From positions 94,273,795 through 94,337,794 of the forward strand of contig NC_134843.1 in the NCBI RefSeq assembly GCF_965363235.1: a stretch of 64,000 nucleotides of DNA, given 5' to 3'. Below are positions 46,801 through 58,800 of the stretch, piece by piece (position 1 is the first letter of the stretch; every line of letters begins with the position of its first letter). The stretch comes from Mytilus galloprovincialis (taxonomy: Eukaryota; Mollusca; Bivalvia; Mytilida; Mytilidae). A program made the translations under genes and the position numbers. The notes under the pieces were generated by a model that was not told the DNA's origin, did not search any database, and saw only the letters and a list, made by a program, of their open reading frames with translations.

Positions 46801-49800
46801 TAAGAGGGGGCCCGCTCCGGTCATGCTTCAGTGATCCCCTATATAATCAACCATTTTTTTTCCCAGAAAAGGACCCCTCTCTAAATCTGGCTCTGGTCAG
46901 ATAAGCGACTAGAAAATGTATTTGTGGCGGATTTCATGTTAACAAAGCATGGTGACGGCATTAGGATTACAGGCCCAGGCACGCACAATCAGAGAATAGA
47001 GAGATTGTGGAGGAACAGTAACGAATAGGCTACTCACATAAATTAGAAAATTTGCAATCAGAGACCGCAAGAATAGTAACAGGTCTACCAATATTTACAA
47101 AAACTGAAACTTTATATTCTGAGGTTGGCTGGGAATCTCTTTTTGAAAGAAGAAGGAGAAGAAAATTACAGATGTTTTATAACATGAACCAAAAGCATGC
47201 ACCAGAATATTTATGTAATCTTGTACCTCCTTGTGTACAAAGTACAACCAACTACCTGTTGCGAAATGGTCATGATATTATTGTTCCATTTTGTAGACTA
47301 TCCCTTACTACTGAATCGTTTATTCCCTCTACTATACGTGAATGGAATAAACTTGATCCAAAAATCCGCAGTGTCGACTCTATTTCTAAGAAAGAATTAA
47401 AAAACGATAGTCTATTATGTAAAATTGAAACGTTTTATTTATACGGCTTAAGGACTTTCTTTTTCTCTTTTTACTTTCTATCCTCTTTGTTCAACTATCA
47501 AAGCTAGTATTATATTGCATAAATTGTTTGTTTTATATGCATGTCCATTATATTAATATACTATTATTGTAACTTTATATTGTATTATGGAGAAGACTTC
47601 ATAAGTATGATTTACTTGTGTCTAATCCATTTTGCTTTAATTCAGCAAATAAAATATGTTTAAACTAAACTAAGTAACGAGGGTGTTTTATGCTATTTCT
47701 ACAACTTATTCTGTCTTTTGGAAGAACAGGGAATTTCCGATCCACTAAATGAACTGCATCTAATAGCCCTGCACTATATTTAAATGGGTGAAATTAACAG
47801 AAGACTTGATATTTGGCCTCATGCCTGGGCAAGCCATACAATGAGAACAACAAAATCAATATTTGGATCGCCGGTAAAATATAGAATCCAGTTGGTACAC
47901 AACTCAGTGAACGAGATTTGGTTTATTATGGATTAGAATAAAACATTGATGCGGCTAACCTTATGGACGATGGAAGGCCAATTTTTGAGCCAATGAACAT
48001 TACAATTTTATAAATGACCAACGAATAATAAGAGCAGATTTCAATAGGACAGGTATCAACTTTGGCATTGATGACTTTTTCAACTTTGTCGAAATCCTTT
48101 CTGCTCAAGCCTGATTGAACTTTCAGTATTTTTTGCGAACAATAACAATGTTATGAATGATCATTGTCTAATTTACGTACAAAAAAATGAAAGAAAAAAA
48201 AATATGTAACACATAAACAAACGACAACAACTGAATTACTGGCTCCTGATTTGGGATAAGCACATACATACATAATGTGGCGCTGTTAAACATGTTAGCG
48301 GGATTCCAACCTTCCCCTAATTTGGGACAGTGGTACAACATAAGAACGATCTATACAAATCAGTTGAATAGGCTTCTTTTTTAAATTAACTCATCAGATG
48401 GACAAACATACAAATACTTCAAATACACGCGGACATGGCCATATACTTGTACATCCTAACAACAAAACGACAAAAACATAATAAATAAAATCATGCATCT
48501 AAGACTAAATTGTCAATTAGTACACATCATACATCCAATGGATTAAGTGCAACTACGTCAATACAAAGTCGGAGAAAAACCTGACCTTGTGCTATGTTAA
48601 GATACAGGAGTCGACATATTGCAGATCCATGAACGTGTATATGTATTTAAAAATAATGTTTAGTTTGCTTTAAATTTTACTGATAAAAAAATCAATATCA
48701 ATACCAATAAAACACTATTCAATGATCTAATTACAGTGCTGAATTGGTAACCTTTTAGAATGAGTTTATTTAAATGCTTAGTAAGTTTACCAGGATCGTT
48801 TCAAAATTTCCAGGCACGATAAACAACATCGCTGTAAAAATGAGGATGTTCTACATGTATCCTGTTTGAAATAAGTTTTAAGGTACAACTGAACTTCAAA
48901 ACATAATCTTTATATCTATATATGAAAGAATTAAGTAAAGGTTTTAAGTATTTGTGGTAACGAAATCCCTAATTTATGCATAGTCGTGAGGAGCATAGTT
49001 GGTGGCAAAAGTGAGAATCGGTGTCATCATATGCGCTGGAATAGTAACTCCTAGACATTCCAGTTCATGTTATATGCTGACAGTATTTAGTGTTATATTT
49101 TCTTTATAAAACATTTCCCCTGACATGGAGCAAGCTAACATTCCGAAGAACTTTCAACATTTTTGATTCTGCCATTTTTGCTTTTGTTTGATCTTTTAAA
49201 TTCTCTTAATTTCCCATGATTCCCTTCTAACTGCTCATCATAATAGAGAAAAACCTAATCATAATTGAGAAAAATCTCATCATAATAAAGAAAATCTCAT
49301 CATAATAAAGGAAAAGCTAATCATAATAAAGAAAAAGCTCATCATAATAGAGAAAAAGTTCATCATTATAAAAAAAGCTCATAATAATAGAGAAAAAGCT
49401 CATCATAATAAAGAAAAAGTTCATCATAATAGAGAAAAAGCTCATCATAATAAAGAAAATACTCATCATCATAAAGAAAAAGCTCATCTTGATAAAGAAT
49501 TTAGTATCATAAGGCAGCTACGGCGATCCGTACAAATAGCTTGCCTTTCCGAATATAGTAAGATCTGTGGAAGCTTGCCTTACTGATTTATGAAAACAAA
49601 TATTGATAAATCACATTTCTAACAAGTTTACCGATAATACCAATTTTTGTGATTTCAAAATACGCACTGTAAATTATGCATGAAGTAATGCATCGTGCTT
49701 TCAGTTTGCTATTATGTTATGCATACGGAGGAAGTATAACAAGTTACAATTGTAAATTCGATGTATAACTACAAATTTCTGAAGATATTTTTCAGCTTCT

Positions 49801-52800
49801 ACCTTCATTAGGGACGTGATACTCACATCGAATAATATTTTAACAATGGAAGACAGTTTTACAAATTTAATGCTCTATTTATTGGTCATTTATATTGTAC
49901 TTTAAACCACTCCATTACATTTAGCTGCAGTAATCATATAACGTAATTAAGAGGGTGTCCATGGAAAAACCAGACAGTGGATGGCACATGGTATGTTTTG
50001 TTTTCAAAATTTTTTCATCTATTACATAGCACAAATTCATTCTTTCTCAAGGTTTTTTTTTATTAACTGCAACAAATAAAGAGAAAAAAAATACATAAAA
50101 AGCACTGAAAATTCATTGAAAAGGGGAGATAGCTCTTCATTTTGTAAAAAGGTTTGTTGCGTTGCTAGTGAACTTTAAAACCATTTATTGAGCCATCCAC
50201 TGTTGTTTCAAAAATATCTTTGACATATATATCCTTTGTATGATATATTTTGCATTGGAACCAAAAACTCAGTGGGAAAAAATTATGTTGTGCCACCCAT
50301 ATCATAGGATTTGCCTGATATTTACATGGACAGCCTCTTGAAAGCTAGTAATTAATAAATTGTATTCTAATCAATACTTAACTACAAAAGTGTGGATGTA
50401 TATTTAGAACTAACAGATGCGACCAACCACAGTTTTTTTTTGTCTGAGGAAATAAACTTTATAAGAGTATCCTGACAATAAACGGAATAACCTAGTATTA
50501 GTTTGTATTATACCGAGCGATACGCAGTATTCTAGTACTCGTGGACTTTTCTAATCTACACAATTCACTCAATATCCGAGTCTGTCATCGATTTCCATGG
50601 AACACTTATGTTTCAATTATGTTCCAATAATGTTTTAATCACTTCTCCTAGTTCAACTATATAATGTTAGAACGGTAATGATCATTTTCTGAAAAAGATA
50701 CTAATTGCAATAAAACAAATGTAGACCATAAACGTTTATAATGTTGATTCCAATTGATCATTTATGTGCAGTTTTTGTGAAAATTAGTGAGAAGTCGAGG
50801 TTAAGTACTTAAAAAGTACAACAAAAAAAAAAAAAAATAAACCACCTACCTTGTGTTTGTTTATAATTTGTTTCAACTGAAAAAAAAACAAAATTTCGAA
50901 AAACACTGAACTTTAAATTAAAGACGCATAAAATTAACTTATAAAATTTGTTTTCGGCATTATATTTCTCCTTTATTATCTCAATATGTCAAATAAATTT
51001 CTTTTTTCTTTTTTATTATTATACATAGATGAATATTACGTTTGTGGTATTATTAAGTGTTGTATTTCAAACAGTTAGTTAAACAATGAATGGTAAAAAA
51101 ATACTTGAAAACTAACCTATTAAATCCGACGGTAAACCACATGCGTCGCCTGCTTTATTTATTGCACAACATGTGTATTCACCCTCCATGGATACACTGA
51201 CCTCATCTATAAATGTGAAGGATTTTCTGGACTTACTCCGTCAATTCCGACTTCACCATTGTGTATCTCGTTTGTCTTTTTCGTACGAGGGTTATACACT
51301 AACCAGGAAACATCCAGGATTTTAAGATGCTCACTCTTAACTATACAGTTGATTGTTACAGAGTATCCTTTACCAGTTTTGTACTTTAACTTTTGTCGTT
51401 TGACTTTCGGAACTCCTTTATATAAGAAAAGAAAACAGTGTCAAATTAATATTCCATGTATTAAAATACTGTTTTCTCAAGTTTCTGTTGTCTGAAATAG
51501 ATTGTTCTTCTAACACAGCTTCAAGCAACTTATAGACTAGGGCAACAGTAGTTTCCCGATGTTCAAATTGCAGAAACTAGTACATGTGCATATATATATC
51601 ACAATCACTGATCATATATTGTTATTATTTATACAATTCTTAAGACAACATTACTCATGAAAAAACATACTTTGAAAAAATTTGCCACTCGATAAAAGTG
51701 CATATGACCTTGTTCGCCGCGACAAGAGAATTGTGTTGTTAACTGAACTGTTTCCCCTTTGCGCAAATAAGGTCCACACTTGCAAATCTGATTTATCGTT
51801 AAAACGCTGCCATGATTAGGTTGGACCCTGCTAGTTCGAAATATCGTCATCAGTCGTCTAAAGGCCAGGGTGTCACAATGTCAAATAACCAGAGAGTTGT
51901 TGAAGGCCGTACTGTGACCTATAGTTGTAATTTTTGTGTCATGTTTGTGTTTTGTGGAGAGTTGTCTCATTGGCAATCATACAACATCTTCTTTTTTATA
52001 TATTTTTTTCAATGTGAACTCTTGGATATCAAATCGTTTGAAAATACTGATTTCATACATATGCACATGGCATGACACGGGTTTGTTATTCTTATATATT
52101 TTATGATAGTGCGATACTAAACCCCTAACGGGAGGGATTGTGACTGATATTCATATGATGAAGACGTAATCTCTCAATCAGTTTAATTGAGGTCTGGAGC
52201 TGGCATGTCAGTTAACTGCTAGTAGTCTGTTATATGTGTTATTGTCATTTTGTTTAATTTCTTTTGCTACATCTTCTGACATCGGACTCGGACTTCTCTT
52301 GAACTGAATTTTAATGTGCGTATTGTTCTGGGTTTACTTTTCTACAGTAGCTAGAGGTATAGGGGACTTAAGATCTCATAAACATGTTAAAACTCGCCGC
52401 AATTTTGCGATTATCTCAAGTCAGGAGCCTCTGGCCTTTGTTAGTCTTGTATGATTTTAATTTTAGTTTCTTGTGAATAATTTGGAGTTTAGTATGACGT
52501 CCATTATCACTGAACTAGTATACATATTTTTTAAGGAGCCAGCCGAAGGACGCCTCCGAGTGAGGGAGTTTCTCGTAATACTGAAGACCCATTGGTGGAC
52601 TTCGGCTGTTGTCTGCTCTATGGTTTTAAAGCTAGCTAAACCGCTCACTTGTATGTCGCATCCAATTCCATAATACTGACCTCGATGTCTGAACAAAACA
52701 AACAGACACAATAGGTAAAAAAATGCTTAATTTTTAAGAAAGCACGGAAGAGGGGGTGGTAAAATTATGAGGCAACATTATTTTCCTTACTATATATTGT

Positions 52801-55800
52801 TTCTTGAGGCTGTTACACAAACGAAAAAATGACCGATGTTGCTAGATAAAGGGTAAGACATCCCGCAACTTGCACACAATCCGGAGCAGTGATCAGTCCA
52901 AATCTATATTTCAGAAACGTGATGAAAGAAATCGTGAATTACTGGCGCAGCAATGAACATTGCTTCCACATGTGCCCAGGTAGTGGACATCGTCGTGTTT
53001 TTGGATTTAAAAATGAAAGCTGTATTATTATATCACTTTGAACACTAACTTCAGAATATTTAATTGAATAAATATAAGTTATCAATTTAAAAAAAAAACA
53101 CAAACGTTTTTCAGTTTCATTCTGAAGTTGATTGCTGATCTCGACGATTTTCATACAGAAATTAAAGTACTGGGGTATGGTTGGTTTTGTCCCTAATATA
53201 TTTTTGCTTAGTAAATATTTGTATAAAAGGTGTATCATACATGAGTTACCTCCCAATACTGTAAGAGTTATAATGCTACTTTGTCCTTGTCCAACAGCAT
53301 TTACTGCAACACAGCTATAATTAGCTGATGATCTAATCTCCTTTATTTTGAGCGTCGAACCAGACGATGTCCATGTTTTCGAAGATATTTTCCTAGTAAA
53401 ATTGCTATGGATGTGTTGGAGCCAATAAACTTCATAATGCTGTGGGGTTGCATTAATTTTACAATAAAATGTTACGTCGTTTGAATAGTCCACAGTATAT
53501 TTAAGCGTAGGAGTGATTACGTTAGGATAATCTGCAATAGTACAAAAAACAACTATTAAAAAATATGTACATTGTACACTGAATATGAGATTAAATCTTT
53601 TTATGTTTTGCAAATTTGATCATTTTAAACATAATAAGCCGACAGAGAAAAATATGAAAACAACAAGTTATACATTGCATGCGTCAAAAGCGGTTTCCTG
53701 GTTAACCTTTATCTGGAACGCTTTTCAAAGATTATCTGTAAATATTTAGTGCAAGTTGAGCAACATATATCTATATATGCATACTAAAATGCAAAGAATT
53801 ATTTATTAATACTTAAAGCTGATTGCTTCTTCTATTCTTTATTTTTTTGGCCTATTTTTCTCTATATTTTTGTTTGCCCTTCCTTCTGCACATTTTGTCT
53901 ATTATCCCCTATTCTGTACATCCTTTATATTAATTTCACATACTTACCTCCTGTCACGTTCAAATATATAGATTCGCTTATTCCTTCACCTATCTCATTT
54001 GAAGCAAAACAGGTGTAGTAGCCGGAATGAGCGAAGTTGGTTTTTCCAATAGTCAGGGAAGGATTTTGTAGCGTAATGCCTTCTGTTCCGGTAGCTTTTT
54101 GGTTAAGGTTTGATGTATTTTTTCCATCAATTGAATGCTTCCAATACACATTAGTATGAGGTGGATCTGACTGTACAGAACAATTAAGTGTTACTGGATT
54201 TCCGAAAATAGATATGTAATTTGTGGAATTGACAGTGACATGAGGAACACCTAGAATCATAAATAAAGGCAACAGTAGTATACTGCTGTTCGAAAATCAT
54301 AAATCGATTAAAAAAAACAAATCCGAGTTACAAACTAAAACTGAGTGAAACACATCAACTAGAAGAGGAGAACTACTAAACAACAGGAACACAACATTAA
54401 CATGTATTAACCGAACTATAAGATACTTATTGCCACTTTTGCCATTTCCTAGACTTGGTACAGGACATTTTAAGAAAAATTGATGGGTTGAACCTGATTT
54501 CGTTAAAATAACATTTTATAACATTAAAAAGACAACATTACATGACAGGACTACAATACAAATAAATGAGAGACCATATAGGATTTAATACGCCAGACGC
54601 GCATTTCGACCACACAAGACTAACCAGTGACGCTCAGATAAAACTAGAGGCTATTAAAAGCCTGTGTCGCTCACCTTGGTCTATGTGCATATTAAACAAA
54701 AGACACAGATGGATTCATGACAAAATTGTGTTTTGGTGATGGTGATGTGTTTGTAGATCTTACTTTACTGAACATTCTTGCATCTTACAACTATCTCAAT
54801 TTATAATTAACTTGGCCCAATAGTTACAGAGGAAAACATTTTGTTAAAATTTACAAAAATTTACAAAATTTACAAAACTATCAAAAAATTTACTATAAAG
54901 GGCAATAACTCCTTAAGGGATCATCGAACCTTTTTGGTCATGTTGACTTGTTTGTGGATCTTATTTTGCTGAACATTATTGCTGTTTACAGTTTATCTCT
55001 ATCTATAATAATATCTAAGATAATAACAGCAAACTTTCCTTAAAAATTTCAAATTCAGGGGCAACAACCCAACAACCAGTTGTCGGATTCATCTGAAAAT
55101 TTCAGGGCAGAATTGCTCTAAATGTTTTGGTTTCAGAGTTATAAGCCAAAATCTACATTTTACCCCTATGTTCTATTTTTAGTCATGGCGGCCATTTTGG
55201 TTGGTTGGCGGGATCACCGCACACATTTTTGAATCTAGATACCTCAATGATAATTATAGCCAAGTATGGTTAAATTTAGATCAGTAGTTAAAGAGGAGAA
55301 GATTTTTGTAAAAGATTAGAAAAAATTACGAAAAATTGGTAAAAATGACTATAAAGGGCAATAACTTCTTAAGGGATCAACTGATCATTTTAGTCATATT
55401 AACTTATTTGTAGATCTTACTTTGCTGAACATTATTGATGTTTACAGTGTATCTCTATCTATAATAATATTCAAGATAATAGCAAAAAAAATCGGTATAA
55501 TTTCCTTAAAATTGCCAATTCAGAGGCAGCAACCCAACAACCGGTTGTCCTATTCGTCTGAAAATTTCATGGCAGATAGATCTTTACCTGATAAACAATT
55601 TTACCCAACGTCAGATTTGCTCTAAATGGTCTGGTTTCAGAGTTATAAGCCAAAATCTACATTTTACCCCTATGACCTATTTTTAGCCATGGCGGCCATT
55701 TTGGTTGCTTGGACGGGTCACGTTACACATTTTGTAAACTAGATACCTCAATGATGATTGTGGCTAAGTTTGGTTTAATTTGGCGTAGCAATTTCAGAGG

Positions 55801-58800
55801 AGAAGATTTTTGTAACGACGGACGACAACGACGACGACGACGGACGACGGACGCAAAGTGATGAGAATAGCTCACTTGGCCATTCGGGTCAGGTGACCTA
55901 AAAAGTTCGAAAACTAAAACAAGTACAAAGTTAAGGAGCATTGAGGACCGAAAGTTCCAAAAAGTTATTCCTAACACAGCTAAGATTTTTTTCCTGAGAT
56001 AAGAACAAATAACAGACTGGCATACTAATCACATTCTACGACTGATGCATATGGTATAAATATAATATATATATTATAACACATTTATTCTAAAAACAGT
56101 TGTTTGCATGACACGGGTTATGTTCTTCTCATATATGTTATGATGGTATGATACTAAACCCCTAACGGGAAGGATTGTGCCTGATGTTCATATGATGAAA
56201 TCATAATCTTTCAGTCAGTTTAATTGAAGTCTGGAGCTGGCATGTCAGTTAACTGCTAGTAGTCTGTTGTTATTTATGTATTATTGTCATTTTGTTTATT
56301 TTCTTTGGTTACATCTTCTGACATCAGACTCGAATTTCTCTTGAACTGAATTTTAATGTGCGTATTGTTATGCGTTTACTTTACTACATTGGTTAGAGGT
56401 ATAGGGGGAGGGTTGAGATCTCACAAACATGTTTAACCCCGCCGCATTGTTGCGCCTGTCCCAAGTCAGGAGCCTCTGGCCTTTGTTAGTCTTGTATTAT
56501 TTTAATTTTAGTTTCTTGTGTACAATTTGGAAATTAGTATGGCGTTCATTATCACTGGACTAGTATATATTTGTTTAGGGGCCAGCTGAAGGACGCCTCC
56601 GGGTGCGGGAATTTCTCGCTACATTGCAGACCTGTTGGTGACCCTCTGCTGTTGTTTTTTATTTGGTCGGGTTGTTGTCTCTTTGACACATTCCCCATTT
56701 CCATTCTCAATTTTATAATATGTTTATATAATTACCAAAGCTTTGATGATAAAATATATTTTTAGAATAAAACGTGCATTATTGTTATTATTAGGCAGCG
56801 GTCTATATCAATAATTTATTTTAATGATAAATTTTGATGACTTCAATATTGATCATAGAACGGATCTAAATATAATTGCAACTATATATTCGGGCTTTTT
56901 ATGTTTGTGCACTTCAGTACAAAACTGTGGTAGCTGGTCATTTGTTAGTTACGGAATAATATCAAGATCAAATATATTTCTTCAGCATTGTACCAGCAGA
57001 TGAGAGAGATGCAAGTGAAAATGTTCTTTTCTGAAAGCGAGTTCACAGAAATCTACTGATCGACCAATTGACATGACCAATAGTTATGTTGACATGTTTT
57101 ACTGTGCGTATTGTTATGCGTTTACTTTTCTACATTGGCTAGAGGTATAGGGCCGGCCGGGGGAGGGTTGATATCTCAAAAAGCATGTTTAACCCCGCTG
57201 TATTTTTGTGTATAATTTGGAGTTTAGTATGACGTCCATTATCACTGAACTAGTATATATATTTGTTAAGGGGCCACCTGAAGGACGCCTCCGGGTTCGG
57301 GATTTTGTCGCTGCATTGAAGACATATTGGTGACCTTCTGCTGTTGTCTGTTATATGGTCGAGTTGTTGTCCCTTTGACACTTCCCAAGTCTATCTTCAA
57401 TTTTATCATTCATTCGTTCATCGAATCGGTGGATGATTTATACTTAATTAGCCATTATTATCTTAATACTGTAAGACTATACTTCATGCGTATTGTCTGA
57501 AAACACAGTTTGAGATGTTAAGTCTACTCATACTTAAAGAATATTTTAAATATTAATAAGATACAAAACAAAATTGTAAATCAAAAGGGATAATAAAACA
57601 ACTCTACTCGTAAAAGAACGAACCTTGACGTATATAACAAATAATTTTGATAAAAGCGTTTTAAAATATGTAGTTCTCTATACAAACCGTATAACGTATA
57701 AATAATGAGGAAAAGATCATTTACAGAGTTATTATATGTTATTTGCAGTGTTAAGTTTCACGTTACCTCCTGTAACCTGCAAAACTGTAACTTGGCTTGA
57801 TCCATTTCCTACCGCATTGACAGCGACACAAGTATACTTTCCTGGATCAGTGGTTGTTGTACTATTTATTGTTAATGAAGGATTGTTGATAGTACTACCA
57901 CTAGTTCCAAACTCTCCTTGTCTGATAATGGTTTTGCCTTTATATGTTTCTAGTATCCAGTAAACCTCAAAATGAGGTGGAGTTGCTTTGACGACTGTAC
58001 AATTCAAAGTTACTTTGTGACCATATTTAGCAGTGTAACGAGTTGAGCCAATGTGAACTTCAGGGATACCTTTCAAGAGAGATTTATTCGATTATTAAAC
58101 AGTATAGATACAATTGCATCACATTATAACTGAATCGAATATGATCAAAAACTTTAAGGAAAAGATTGAACAATAACATAAGAAGTTAAAAGAAATAACT
58201 TTTCCTTTCTTCGTTATTTGATATATTCTAAATACATAGGTTTCAGGACGGATGAGAATTTGATATCTTTTGATAACATGTGTGTTTGATGTTTAGTGGT
58301 TAAGATTATAACACAATGTTGACTGCTGTACTCCTATTTTGGGCATATTTAACTATTGTGTCTGTTTGTTTTGTTCACGCATCGTTGTGAATATTATGGA
58401 ACTTGATGCGACTGTTATATAAAAGAGAGGTTAAGCTATCTATAAAACGAGGTTCAATCCACTAGCTACATAAAAATACATGCCTCTACCATGACAGTTG
58501 TTGTCCATTCTATTCGTCTGATGTGTTTGAGCTTTTGATTTTGCCATTTGATCAGGGACTTTCCGTTTTAAATTTTCTTCAGAGTTCAGTTTTTTTGTGA
58601 TTTTAATTTTTGATATAAACTAGGATTCCTCAATTTCCACATCATAATAAACGAGCCTATGGGTAGTTTATTGTTATTGTTTAAATAAAAAAATCCCCAG
58701 ATTTTCTATCTAGCGGTATCAAATTCTCATGAATTGTTAAGCATTCTTCTTTTTTGGTAAACATTCTCTATGTGTTTAATTAAAAAAATCGCGACTTGTT

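Larger units (their letters stand above)
46500..48110 (+). pseudogene. integrase-core DDE transposase remnant, interrupted
   Basis: Recognisable pieces in order are RRLHGRVYNV and WHIDTYHK (first catalytic region) near 46530-46600, GTHNQRIERLWRN at 46970-47018, LNELHLIALHYI at 47740-47785, then NRRLDIWPHAWASHTMRTT and a C-terminal MDDGRPIFEPM. It is the gene of the surrounding TIR element. It is a fossil with many breaks, split by a small insertion near 46754-46905 and a LINE at 47025-47672. Confidence 0.7.
43669..49532 (+). mobile_element. 5.86-kb TIR transposon with integrase-like DDE remnant (IS3EU-like)
   Basis: Ends TATGGAACGCCGTAACTGCC and, inverted, TACGGATCGCCGTAGCTGCC are flanked by the direct repeat CAAATA at 43663-43668 and 49533-49538. 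The inverted arms run about 650 bp each when the nested element is discounted. They contain arrays of ATTATGATGAGCTTTTTCT. The middle (46500-48110) holds pieces of an integrase-core DDE transposase: APNH-x-WHIDTYHK, GTHNQRIERLWRNS, LNELHLIALHYI and MDDGRPIFEPM. A TAY terminus, 6-bp duplication and this enzyme type fit the IS3EU superfamily as I remember it. The copy is decayed, with many breaks and at least three later insertions. It lies in an Ig-gene intron. Confidence 0.75.

Noticed and set aside
47052-47507. 151-codon frame as a host gene
   Set aside because: It is the C-terminal end of a LINE protein, bounded by an 8-bp target duplication.
48790-48840. Splice-framed stretch on the minus strand (ACAG ... 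gtaaac) as an Ig-gene exon
   Set aside because: It ends in phase 0, unlike all other exons of the gene, and lies in dispersed repeat family G.
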